DNA of 19,819 nucleotides from Candidatus Mesolinea sp. (GTDB taxonomy: Bacteria; Chloroflexota; Anaerolineae; Anaerolineales; Anaerolineaceae): NCBI GenBank assembly GCA_003445715.1, contig DMCS01000011.1:1-19819 (forward strand). Direction: 5' to 3'. Below are positions 1 through 7,200 of the stretch, piece by piece (positions within the stretch are counted from its first letter, which is position 1; every line of letters begins with the position of its first letter). Position numbers and translations under genes: made by a program. Under the pieces are notes generated by a model, which was not told where the DNA came from, did no database searches, and saw only the letters and a list, made by a program, of their open reading frames with translations.

Positions 1-15
1 GCGTACAGTCTCCAT
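1..15 (-). CDS. Probable 5' end of a divergent gene (partial, five codons)
   Basis: On the minus strand an ATG lies at 15-13 and is followed by four open codons (M-E-T-V-R) before the window ends. A GAGG ribosome-binding sequence sits 8 bases upstream. A TTGACC box (75-70) and a TTCAAT box (52-47), exactly 17 bases apart, could be its promoter, divergent from hrcA. Nothing can be said about the product. The call rests only on these initiation signals. Confidence 0.4.
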
Positions 16-46
16 CTCGTTTACCTCACTTACCAAATTGCTTCCT

Positions 47-75
47 ATTGAATCACATTTCCTCGCTTGGGTCAA
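47..75 (-). promoter_or_regulatory. Possible leftward sigma-70-type promoter
   Basis: Read on the minus strand, TTGACC (75-70) is followed after 17 bases by TTCAAT (52-47). The -35 box fits the consensus well and the -10 box matches at four of six positions. It would serve the leftward gene starting at 15. Confidence 0.35.
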
Positions 76-112
76 TTCGTAACTTGTTTTTCAACACCCT
101 CATATTTTCTAA

Positions 113-141
113 TTGAATTTTAACCATGGGCATGGTATCAT
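113..141 (+). promoter_or_regulatory. Sigma-70-type promoter of the heat-shock operon
   Basis: TTGAAT (113-118) and TATCAT (136-141) are separated by 17 bases, the optimal vegetative spacing. Transcription would start near 148, just before the CIRCE palindrome, so HrcA bound there would block initiation or promoter clearance. This is the usual CIRCE layout. Confidence 0.7.
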
Positions 142-152
142 TATTGAGTGAA

Positions 153-183
153 AATTAGCACTCTCTTCTTGAGAGTGCTAATT
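153..183 (+). promoter_or_regulatory. CIRCE operator (HrcA binding site)
   Basis: The canonical CIRCE sequence is perfect: TTAGCACTC (155-163), a 9-base spacer, and GAGTGCTAA (173-181). Pairing extends outward and inward to give 13-base arms (153-165 and 171-183) around a 5-base centre. It lies between the predicted transcription start and the hrcA start codon. CIRCE is the established operator of the HrcA repressor and controls groE and dnaK operons. Confidence 0.97.
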
Positions 184-195
184 ACAAACTAAATT

Positions 196-1230
196 ATGGA
201 AGAATTAACCGAACGCCAAAAACTATTACTCTCGTTGATCGTGCATGAGCACACACTAACTGCCAAACCAGTCGGTTCGACGATGCTGGTTAGGCAGTAC
301 AGCCTGCCTATCAGCTCCGCCACGATCCGTAACGAGATGACCGCCATGGAAGAGATGGGCTACTTACGCCAGCCGCATACCTCAGCGGGCCGCGTCCCGA
401 CGGAAAAAGGCTACCGCTTTTTTGTAAGCAACCTCTTGCAGCAGCCCGCGCTGCCAACTGCCACGCGCAATACGATCACTCACCAGTTTTATCAGGCGCG
501 CCAGCAGTTAGATGAATGGTTTCGCTTGGCTGCTGCGGTGCTGGCTAAGCAAGCCCAAGCCGCCTCGATAGTTACTGCGCCGCACAGCAAAAAGGTGGCT
601 TTTAAACACTTAGAGCTCATCTCCACACGCGCCTCGCAGGTGTTGATGGTGTTAGTCTTAGTCGGCGGAGAAATTCGCCAGCAGATTTTTTCCTTAGACG
701 AGATTGTTACTCAGCAGAGGCTCTCCAATTTAGCCGCTGAACTCAACACCCTCTGCCAAAACTGCACCCTGGCTCAACTCGAAAAGCTTGATCTGAGCCT
801 GGATGACGTAGGGAATACTGTGATGGCCGTGATCAAAGACCAAATGCAGCTCTCTGAGCGCTTGGTTACCGGCGAGATTTACCTCGACGGCTTGACCAAT
901 GTCTTAGCTGAGCCAGAATTTGCAGATACAGAGCAAGCGCTCTCTGCACTTTCGTTGTTTGAAGAACGCAACAAATTGGATGATTTGCTTTCACGCAGCT
1001 TCCTTGGTAATGAAGTTGGCGATGTGCAAGTGTTGATTGGCGGTGAAGGCACCTGGGAGGAATTACGCCAATGTTCACTCATCCTGAGTCACTATGGCAT
1101 TCAAGACCAGCTGACCGGCACGCTCGGCATCCTTGGCCCAATGCGCATGCCTTATGGCAACGCAATTTCTACTGTGCGCTTTGTTGCCAACTTGCTTTCA
1201 GACTTGGTCGCAGAAAACTTGATGGAATAA
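196..1230 (+). CDS. hrcA: Heat-inducible transcription repressor HrcA
   Basis: HrcA is the DNA-binding repressor of class I heat-shock genes. It binds CIRCE and needs the GroE chaperonin to stay active, which couples repression to the load of unfolded protein. The 344 residues match the family's usual length. Residues 1-75 form the winged-helix domain, with the characteristic SSATIRNEM recognition region and the AGRVPTEKGYRFFV stretch; the rest is the GAF-like dimerisation region. It is first in the operon, directly downstream of a perfect CIRCE site, so it is autoregulated. The ATG at 196 has no convincing Shine-Dalgarno sequence: the nearest purine run lies inside the CIRCE arm about 20 bases upstream. 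Translation may therefore be weak or depend on the structure of the palindrome. Confidence 0.97.
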   Translation: MEELTERQKLLLSLIVHEHTLTAKPVGSTMLVRQYSLPISSATIRNEMTAMEEMGYLRQPHTSAGRVPTEKGYRFFVSNLLQQPALPTATRNTITHQFYQARQQLDEWFRLAAAVLAKQAQAASIVTAPHSKKVAFKHLELISTRASQVLMVLVLVGGEIRQQIFSLDEIVTQQRLSNLAAELNTLCQNCTLAQLEKLDLSLDDVGNTVMAVIKDQMQLSERLVTGEIYLDGLTNVLAEPEFADTEQALSALSLFEERNKLDDLLSRSFLGNEVGDVQVLIGGEGTWEELRQCSLILSHYGIQDQLTGTLGILGPMRMPYGNAISTVRFVANLLSDLVAENLME

Positions 1231-1268
1231 TATTAACATACTGTAATTATTAGTGAGGTGAAGGTAAC

Positions 1269-1823
1269 ATGGAAGAACCGAAAAAAAACAAAGAACAAGA
1301 AGAACCCCAAGCAGAAAAAGCTGCTGAAGCTGAAAATCGGAGCACTTCAGAGAACGAATTAGAGGCGCTACGGGCTGAATATGAGCAGCTTAGAGTGCAA
1401 TCAGCAGAATATTTAGACAGCTTGCAACGTGAGCGCGCAAGTTTTGCCAATTACCGGCGTAGGGTAGACCAAGAGAACCTGCAAATCTATGACATTGCTT
1501 TAGGCGACTTGATTAAAATTTTCCTGCCAGTCGTAGATGACCTGGAGCTGGCGTTGAAGCAAAAACCGCAGATAACCGAGGTTGACCCATGGTATGAAGG
1601 CATTGCGCTGACTTTACAGAAATTGCACAAAACGCTAGAAAGCAAAGGCGTGCAAAAGTTAGACGTCAAACCTGGCGATGAATTTGACCCGGCCATTCAT
1701 GAAGCTGTCACACATGAAGACCACCCGGACTTTAGCGGTGGACAAGTGGTAGAAGTGTTGCAAAATGGTTATAAACTTAATGATCGAATTATCCGGCCGG
1801 CACTTGTCCGCGTCGCAAAATAG
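1269..1823 (+). CDS. grpE: Nucleotide exchange factor GrpE
   Basis: GrpE is the cytosolic dimeric exchange factor that releases ADP from DnaK during the chaperone cycle. The 184-residue protein has a charged, lysine/glutamate-rich disordered N-terminus (about 1-35), then a long coiled coil (about 35-90) in which the ERASFANYRRRVDQEN segment is typical of the family. The C-terminal four-helix and beta region carries the diagnostic motif around FDPAIHEAVTHEDHPD, and the tail ends in RPALVRVAK. It starts 38 bases after hrcA with a good GAGGTG ribosome-binding site 8 bases before the ATG. Its stop codon is embedded in the dnaK ribosome-binding site, so the two genes are probably translationally coupled. 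Confidence 0.97.
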   Translation: MEEPKKNKEQEEPQAEKAAEAENRSTSENELEALRAEYEQLRVQSAEYLDSLQRERASFANYRRRVDQENLQIYDIALGDLIKIFLPVVDDLELALKQKPQITEVDPWYEGIALTLQKLHKTLESKGVQKLDVKPGDEFDPAIHEAVTHEDHPDFSGGQVVEVLQNGYKLNDRIIRPALVRVAK

Positions 1824-1832
1824 GAGCAATGC

Positions 1833-3722
1833 ATGTCTAAGATTATTGGAATTGATTTAGGAACGACAAACTCTGTCGCTGCCGTCATGATCGGCGGTGA
1901 ACCAGTGGTAATCCCTTCAGCAGAAGGCGAACGTTTGGTGCCTTCAGTGGTCGCAGTTAACAAAAATGGCGAGCGCTTAGTCGGGCGTGTGGCGCGCAAC
2001 CAAGCCATTGTAAACCCGGAAAATACAATTTTTTCCATCAAGCGCTTTATGGGGCGCAAGTACGATGACCCCGAAGTGCAGCGTGCCCGCTCACGGGTCC
2101 CTTACCGCATCACCAAAGCCCCCAATGGGGATTTGCGTGTAGTGATGGGTGACCAAGAATACACCCCGCCTGAGATTTCTGCCATGATCTTAGCCAAGAT
2201 AAAGCGAGACGCTGAAGCTTACTTGGGCGAGCCAGTAACCCAAGCGGTGATTACTGTGCCGGCTTATTTTAACGACGCGCAACGCAACGCCACCAAAGAT
2301 GCGGGCAAGATTGCGGGCTTGGAAGTGCTGCGCATTATCAATGAACCAACAGCTTCTTCACTAGCTTATGGCTTAGACAAACGCAAGAACGAAATTATTG
2401 CTGTATATGATCTAGGCGGCGGTACCTTTGATATATCCATTCTGGAAGTTGGCGACGGCTTATTCCAGGTCAAATCTACCAGTGGGGATACTTTCCTGGG
2501 TGGTGATGACTTCGATCAACGCATCATTGATTATCTCGCCGATGAATTCAAACGCGAAAATGGCATTGACCTGCGCCAAGATCGCCAAGCGCTACAACGC
2601 CTAAAAGAATCTGCTGAGCGCGCCAAGATTGAGCTCTCCTCAACAATGCAAGCCGAGATCAACTTGCCCTATATTACAGCCGATGCGTCTGGACCTAAGC
2701 ATTTGGTGACGACCCTCACGCGGGCTAAAGTCGAACAACTGACCGAGGATTTAGTGGAAAAAACGATGAAACCCGTTGCCCAAGCTTTAGCTGATGCGAA
2801 CTTGAAGAGCAGCGAGATCAACGAAGTCGTAATGGTTGGCGGCATGACGCGCATGCCCATTGTGCAAGAAGTGGTGCGTAAACAGTTTGGCAAAGAACCG
2901 CATAAAGGCGTGAACCCCGATGAAGTTGTAGCGATAGGAGCTGCCATTCAAGCGGGTGTACTTGGCGGCGATGTAAAAGACATCTTGCTGCTGGATGTGA
3001 CCCCATTGACCCTTTCCATCGAGACCTTGGGCGGTATTGCTACGCCACTGATCAAACGCAACACGACCATCCCGACGCGCGAAAGCCAGGTGTTCTCCAC
3101 CGCATCGGATAACCAAACTCAGGTGGAGATTCACGTGCTACAAGGCGAGCGCCCTATGGCATCCGATAATAAATCCCTGGGCAAGTTTACCCTGGATGGT
3201 ATTCCACCCGCGCCACGCGGCGTGCCGCAAATTGAGGTAATCTTTGACATCAATGCCAACGGCATCCTGGAAGTGACTGCTAAGGACAAAGCCACTGGCC
3301 GCTCTCAAAACATCACTATTACAGCTTCCTCCGGTCTTAGTGAGGAAGAGGTGGAAGAGATGCGCCGCCAAGCCGAAGCGCATGCTGAAGAAGATCAGCG
3401 CCGCTGTGACCTGATTGAAGCACGCAATACAGCGGATAATGCCATCTACAGTGCCGAGAAGACCTTGCGTGATCTTGGTGATAAAGTTCCTGAGGATGTG
3501 AGCACAAAGGTTAATGCCGCTATTGAGCGGGTGCAATCCGTGCGCGACAATGAAAACCCAGCTGAGATCAACCGCGAAGTGGAGGCGCTCATGCAGGCAC
3601 TCCAAGCTGTTGGTCAGGCAGCTTATTCACAATCACAGGACCCACAGCCCGAACAAAACCCGGATAGCGGGCAGACACCGCCCAATGATGACGTTGTAGA
3701 CGGAGATTTCCAGGAAGAGTAA
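1833..3722 (+). CDS. dnaK: Chaperone protein DnaK (Hsp70)
   Basis: DnaK is the ATP-dependent Hsp70 chaperone that binds exposed hydrophobic segments of client proteins. The 629-residue length is standard. The actin-like ATPase domain (1 to about 375) opens with IGIDLGTTNS (phosphate loop 1) and contains YDLGGGTFDIS (phosphate loop 2) and the VGGMTRMP helix. The substrate-binding beta domain begins after the DVTPLTLSIETLGG linker. A helical lid and an acidic tail (VVDGDFQEE) close the protein. The segment around FMGRKYDDPEVQRARSRVPY carries the insert of Gram-negative-type DnaK proteins, which Firmicutes lack. The ATG at 1833 is preceded by AGGAG with a 6-base spacer that overlaps the grpE stop. 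DnaJ and GrpE, its cofactors, are encoded on either side. Confidence 0.98.
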   Translation: MSKIIGIDLGTTNSVAAVMIGGEPVVIPSAEGERLVPSVVAVNKNGERLVGRVARNQAIVNPENTIFSIKRFMGRKYDDPEVQRARSRVPYRITKAPNGDLRVVMGDQEYTPPEISAMILAKIKRDAEAYLGEPVTQAVITVPAYFNDAQRNATKDAGKIAGLEVLRIINEPTASSLAYGLDKRKNEIIAVYDLGGGTFDISILEVGDGLFQVKSTSGDTFLGGDDFDQRIIDYLADEFKRENGIDLRQDRQALQRLKESAERAKIELSSTMQAEINLPYITADASGPKHLVTTLTRAKVEQLTEDLVEKTMKPVAQALADANLKSSEINEVVMVGGMTRMPIVQEVVRKQFGKEPHKGVNPDEVVAIGAAIQAGVLGGDVKDILLLDVTPLTLSIETLGGIATPLIKRNTTIPTRESQVFSTASDNQTQVEIHVLQGERPMASDNKSLGKFTLDGIPPAPRGVPQIEVIFDINANGILEVTAKDKATGRSQNITITASSGLSEEEVEEMRRQAEAHAEEDQRRCDLIEARNTADNAIYSAEKTLRDLGDKVPEDVSTKVNAAIERVQSVRDNENPAEINREVEALMQALQAVGQAAYSQSQDPQPEQNPDSGQTPPNDDVVDGDFQEE

Positions 3723-3731
3723 TAACGTGAG

Positions 3732-3777
3732 ATGGGTTCAAGGAAGGCTTGAAGGCGACCACCGGGGTTGAACCCAT
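3732..3777 (+). promoter_or_regulatory. Two mutually exclusive hairpins in the dnaK-dnaJ gap
   Basis: A perfect 10-base inverted repeat, ATGGGTTCAA (3732-3741) and TTGAACCCAT (3768-3777), encloses 26 bases. A shorter hairpin, TTCAAG (3737-3742), 5-base loop, CTTGAA (3748-3753), uses part of the same left arm, so the two cannot form together. There is no following T run, so neither looks like an intrinsic terminator. An RNA processing or stability site that sets DnaK:DnaJ ratios, or control of dnaJ initiation (ATG 19 bases downstream), are possible roles. Confidence 0.5.
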
Positions 3778-3795
3778 ACCGAAATTTTAGGGATT

Positions 3796-4926
3796 ATGGC
3801 AACAAAACGAGACTTTTATGACGTCCTGGGCATTCCAAAATCTGCCAGCCAGGATGAAATTAAAAATGCCTTTCGCTCACTCGCGCGCAAATATCATCCG
3901 GACGTCAATAAAGAACCGGATGCCGAAGAGAGGTTCAAGGAAATCAACGAGGCATATGGCGTGCTTAGCGATCCTGAAAAAAGGGCGGCTTATGACCGCT
4001 TTGGCCCCGAAGGCGTCAACTATCAGGGCATGCCAGATTTTACCAATATGGATCTCTCCGATATTCTCGAGGGCTTATTTGGATTTGGCGGTTTTGGCGG
4101 CATGCGTGGTTACAGCCGGCGAGCACGGAACGCACCTCGTCGCGGTGCGGACCTAAGCTCTAAAATTCGCATAAGCTTTGAGGAAGCCGCCTTTGGCACC
4201 GAAAAAGAAATTGAAATCACCCGCGATGAAAAGTGCCCAACCTGCGGCGGCAGTGGCGCTGAACCGGGTACGCGGCCAGTTACCTGCCCCACCTGTCATG
4301 GCAGCGGCGAAGTACGCCGTGTGCAGCAAACCTTCTTAGGCTCAATGGTGCAGGTGCAAACCTGCCCCACCTGCAACGGTCATGGAGAGGTTATTGAGCA
4401 TCCTTGCCATACCTGCCGCGGAACTGGGCTCACCCGCCGCACGAGCAAGCGCACAGTAAGCATTCCTGCCGGCGTGGATAATGGCAATCAGATCCGCATC
4501 ATCGGCGAAGGCCAGCCTGGTATTCATGGCGGACCCAGCGGTAATTTCTACCTCGAGCTGGAAGTTGAACCGCATCCATACTTCCGACGCAGCGGCAATG
4601 ATGTGCTGCTGGACGTCGATATCAACATTGCTCAGGCAGCTCTCGGAGACGAAATCACCATTCCAACCTTGGATGGCGAGGAAAAGCTGCGCATTCCCCC
4701 TGGCACGCAACCCGGAAAAGTGTTCCGACTGCGTAACAAAGGCATCCCTGTGCTGAATCGCAACAGCCGAGGTGATCAATTAGTCACCGTGAATGTGCAA
4801 ATTCCAACCCAGCTGACCGAAGAGCAAAAAGCTTTGATGGAATCGTTAGGGAAGACTATGGGGGGTGAAATTAAAATCCAAGAGCGCAGCTTCTTAGATA
4901 AACTCAGGGACATGCTCGGTGGCTGA
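3796..4926 (+). CDS. dnaJ: Chaperone protein DnaJ (type I Hsp40)
   Basis: DnaJ stimulates the DnaK ATPase and delivers unfolded substrates to it. The 376 residues contain all parts of a type I Hsp40: a J domain at 1-70 with the HPD tripeptide at 34-36, a short glycine/phenylalanine-rich linker (FGFGGFGGM), and a zinc-finger region with four CxxCxGxG repeats (CPTCGGSG, CPTCHGSG, CPTCNGHG, CHTCRGTG). The two C-terminal beta-barrel domains follow. The start has only a short AGGGA sequence about 3 bases before the ATG, weaker than those of its neighbours. It follows dnaK after 73 bases that carry alternative hairpins, and it overlaps the first codons of prmA. Confidence 0.97.
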   Translation: MATKRDFYDVLGIPKSASQDEIKNAFRSLARKYHPDVNKEPDAEERFKEINEAYGVLSDPEKRAAYDRFGPEGVNYQGMPDFTNMDLSDILEGLFGFGGFGGMRGYSRRARNAPRRGADLSSKIRISFEEAAFGTEKEIEITRDEKCPTCGGSGAEPGTRPVTCPTCHGSGEVRRVQQTFLGSMVQVQTCPTCNGHGEVIEHPCHTCRGTGLTRRTSKRTVSIPAGVDNGNQIRIIGEGQPGIHGGPSGNFYLELEVEPHPYFRRSGNDVLLDVDINIAQAALGDEITIPTLDGEEKLRIPPGTQPGKVFRLRNKGIPVLNRNSRGDQLVTVNVQIPTQLTEEQKALMESLGKTMGGEIKIQERSFLDKLRDMLGG

Positions 4927-5839
4927 GGCAAGGCGCACCTGGCTGGAAGTTTCGCTCGCGTGTAATGGGGAGTTAGCCGAGGCGGCAGCAGAAATTTTAG
5001 CGCGCTTTGCACCCTCCGGCGTAGTAATCGAGGCTATTACCCAATTCGATCCAGAGCGGCATGAGTACGTGCCAACAGAGAAAGTCCGTGTTGCAGCCTT
5101 CCTGCCCCAAGATGAAGTACTGGAGAGTACACGATTACAGTTGGAAGAGGCTTATTGGCATCTGCGCCAAATCGCAAAATTACCAGATCTCCAATTTAAG
5201 CTCATCGAAGACCAGGATTGGATGGCAGCTTGGAAGGAGCACTACCAACCGCTTAAGATTGGCAAAAAATGGCTGGTGCTGCCTGCTTGGACCGCGGCTG
5301 ATCCAGCTGAAAGCCGCACGATTGTGAACATTGACCCTGCTATGGCTTTTGGCACGGGCACACACCCAACCACCCAGCTGTGCTTGTTGGCTCTTGAAGA
5401 CTATCTCGAACCAGACCAAACAGTCATCGACCTTGGATGTGGATCGGGCATCTTAGCCATTGCAGCGCTCAAAGCGGGTGCCGCGTTTGCCCTGGCACTC
5501 GATACAGACCCACAAGCAGTGCAGGCTACTCTACATAATGTCCATTTGAATGAAGTCCAAACTAATCTTCAGGTTGCACGAGGCTCCCTGGTTGATGTCC
5601 TTGATGGACGCTTTGAGCTTAAGCAAGCCCATCTTGTGTTGGCAAACATCTTAGCCCCCGTGCTTGTACAGCTTTTTAAAGAAGGATTATCACGATTGGT
5701 CCAGCCAGGCGGTAGTATCGTTCTTTCTGGGATTTTAGAAAATCAGGCAGATGAGGTGTTAGCCGCAGGAAGCGAAACTGGCTTAGAACTGCACCAGCGT
5801 TACCAGGCTGAGGATTGGATCGCCCTCGTGATGCGCTAA
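4919..5839 (+). CDS. prmA: Ribosomal protein L11 methyltransferase PrmA
   Basis: PrmA is a cytosolic S-adenosylmethionine-dependent enzyme that methylates ribosomal protein L11. The 306-residue protein has an N-terminal substrate-recognition domain and a linker carrying DQDWMAAWKEHYQP, typical of the family. The Rossmann methyltransferase domain has motif I DLGCGSGILAIAA, preceded by MAFGTGTHPTTQLCL, and a later NILAPVL motif that matches the family's active-site loop. Translation probably starts at the GTG at 4919, overlapping the end of dnaJ by 8 bases, with AGGGA 8 bases upstream inside dnaJ. Linkage of prmA behind dnaJ is common and puts it under heat-shock control. Confidence 0.93.
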   Translation: MAEARRTWLEVSLACNGELAEAAAEILARFAPSGVVIEAITQFDPERHEYVPTEKVRVAAFLPQDEVLESTRLQLEEAYWHLRQIAKLPDLQFKLIEDQDWMAAWKEHYQPLKIGKKWLVLPAWTAADPAESRTIVNIDPAMAFGTGTHPTTQLCLLALEDYLEPDQTVIDLGCGSGILAIAALKAGAAFALALDTDPQAVQATLHNVHLNEVQTNLQVARGSLVDVLDGRFELKQAHLVLANILAPVLVQLFKEGLSRLVQPGGSIVLSGILENQADEVLAAGSETGLELHQRYQAEDWIALVMR

Positions 5840-5842
5840 GCT

Positions 5843-5888
5843 GAGTGAAAATAGACCTCGCAAGCCAGTCACTCTGAGGGGATATTTT
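5843..5888 (+). terminator. Possible weak terminator after prmA
   Basis: GAGTGA (5843-5848) pairs with TCACTC (5869-5874) across a 20-base loop. After 8 further bases comes a T-rich stretch (from about 5883). The long loop and the gap before the T run make this only a plausible end for the heat-shock operon. Confidence 0.3.
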
Positions 5889-5934
5889 TAATTCCGTTTT
5901 CTAAGCAATTTTAGTCCCCTTGCTGCCCATCAGG

Positions 5935-5940
5935 TATAAT
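5935..5940 (+). promoter_or_regulatory. Consensus -10 box upstream of the kinase-like gene
   Basis: A perfect TATAAT lies at 5935-5940, 28 bases before the ATG at 5969, so the leader would be about 20 bases. No good -35 hexamer is seen at 16-18 bases. TTGCTG (5920-5925) is only 9 bases away, too close to pair with it. Confidence 0.5.
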
Positions 5941-5968
5941 AAAAATTGAGGATAGAAAGGAGACAGCT

Positions 5969-6619
5969 ATGGCAATAATCACGATTTCTCGCGAGCTGGG
6001 TACAGGCGGGGGCTTGATTACTCAAATGATTGTAAACACGCTCAACTACCGGCAGGCAGATAAAGAGCTCATCGGTAAAATCATGCTTAAATATGGGGTG
6101 CTCACCTTTCATGAGGTTTATGACTCAGTGCATACGCTTTGGTCACGCTTAGATAGCCGCGACAAACAAGTTGTCAACTTGCTCAACCAAACCATCAAAG
6201 CATTTGCCAAACGGGATAACACGCTGATTATTGGCCGCGGTGGCTTTGTGGTGCTGAAGGACTATCAAAACGTACTCAATGTATTGCTGCGCGCACCTTT
6301 TGAATACCGCGTGCGCAACGCCATGCAGACTGAGCAGATTGATGACATTCTCGAAGCTGAAAAAGCTGTGCGGCAAAACGATGAAGTCCGCCAAAGCTTC
6401 TTGCAAACTTTTTATGATGTTGATCCCAACGATGCGCGCGGTTTCAACTTAGTGATCGATACCAGCCGCGTTCCGCTCAACTTAGCGGGGCGTTGGATTA
6501 TGGAAGGAGCCAAGGCGATTGACGCCCGACGCATCAAACCAGAATTTAGCTCGCTTCAAGCTGAGGTTGACTCTGTCTTGCTCAAGACGATTGAAGAAGT
6601 GCTCGCCGCGCCGAAGTGA
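5969..6619 (+). CDS. Cytidylate kinase-like family protein
   Basis: This 216-residue protein belongs to the cytidylate-kinase-like family, P-loop relatives of nucleoside monophosphate kinases whose substrate is mostly unproven. It starts with the family signature MAIITISRELGTGGG. The glycine-rich loop is degenerate compared with the GxxGxGK(S/T) Walker A of true Cmk: the lysine-serine/threonine pair is absent after the glycines. The middle holds IIGRGGFVVL and LRAPFEYRVRNAM, which resemble the kinase core and its lid/LID-like arginine region. The gene has its own TATAAT box and a strong AAAGGAG site 6 bases before the ATG. Its 3' end converges on the minus-strand effector gene with only 10 bases between the stop codons. 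I am confident of the family but not of the reaction. Confidence 0.8.
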   Translation: MAIITISRELGTGGGLITQMIVNTLNYRQADKELIGKIMLKYGVLTFHEVYDSVHTLWSRLDSRDKQVVNLLNQTIKAFAKRDNTLIIGRGGFVVLKDYQNVLNVLLRAPFEYRVRNAMQTEQIDDILEAEKAVRQNDEVRQSFLQTFYDVDPNDARGFNLVIDTSRVPLNLAGRWIMEGAKAIDARRIKPEFSSLQAEVDSVLLKTIEEVLAAPK

Positions 6620-6629
6620 GCTAAAATGT

Positions 6630-7148
6630 TTAATAAATCAGCGCGGCAAGATAGATCGACAAAAGTCCAAGGATCACGAAAACTTCGCCAATGATGGCAA
6701 CACGATTGCCAATGAATTTTTGTTTAGCGATTTCGGAAGTGATGTGAATTTCGGAAGCAAGCTGAGCGATACTTTCCTCTGCAGTGAGATTGACTATTAA
6801 AATCTTGCTTTCTTCTTCACTGCGGCCTGCATAATCACTAAAAAACAATGTGCCAGGTTTTAATGGTTTGTTCATTCGTGGAAAAATAACATAAATTGTT
6901 GCACCGAAAACTGTAAGAATTCCACAAGACAAAAAGATTAGAGAAATAACCACGATTGTCCTTGGATAATGGGATGAAGTTAGAAAGAATAGTTTTAGAA
7001 ATTCAGATTTATCAAATAGTATCGTAATAATAATACTGCTCAGTGATAATAGAATTGTAGCTTTTGTATCAGAAAAACGAATAGCTTCATCATTTCGTTC
7101 TAAGGCCAATTTCGCAAGTTCAAAATTTTCATTTATTTCAGATTCCAT
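6630..7148 (-). CDS. Pycsar-type transmembrane effector (PycTM-like)
   Basis: I recognise this as the membrane effector family of Pycsar anti-phage systems (PycTM, formerly DUF5706). Family members bind a cyclic pyrimidine nucleotide and are thought to damage the inner membrane, causing abortive infection. The family pattern is visible. An N-terminal helix is followed by F-x-D-x-K-A (FSDTKA at 25-30), leading into TM1 (about 30-46). TM2 spans about 63-89. A cytosolic stretch (91-147) carries the typical LFFSDYA segment and an amphipathic helix, and TM3 (148-171) ends the protein. The longest open frame starts at 7190, but the ATG at 7148 has AGAGG 6 bases upstream, whereas the upstream ATG sits in a T-rich run without one; I chose 7148 (172 residues). 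The gene is the second of a two-gene operon behind the SatD-family gene. GC is low: 6961-7080 counts to 33 of 120. Confidence 0.85.
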   Translation of the reverse strand: MESEINENFELAKLALERNDEAIRFSDTKATILLSLSSIIITILFDKSEFLKLFFLTSSHYPRTIVVISLIFLSCGILTVFGATIYVIFPRMNKPLKPGTLFFSDYAGRSEEESKILIVNLTAEESIAQLASEIHITSEIAKQKFIGNRVAIIGEVFVILGLLSIYLAALIY

Positions 7149-7200
7149 CAAATTCCTCTGCTCATTCACAGCTAAAAGTAAAAAAACCATAAAAAAATAG

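Noticed and set aside
7149..7190. Upstream ATG at 7190 as the effector start
   Set aside because: It lies in a T-rich run with no ribosome-binding site. The ATG at 7148 has AGAGG at the right distance and begins where the family's homology begins.
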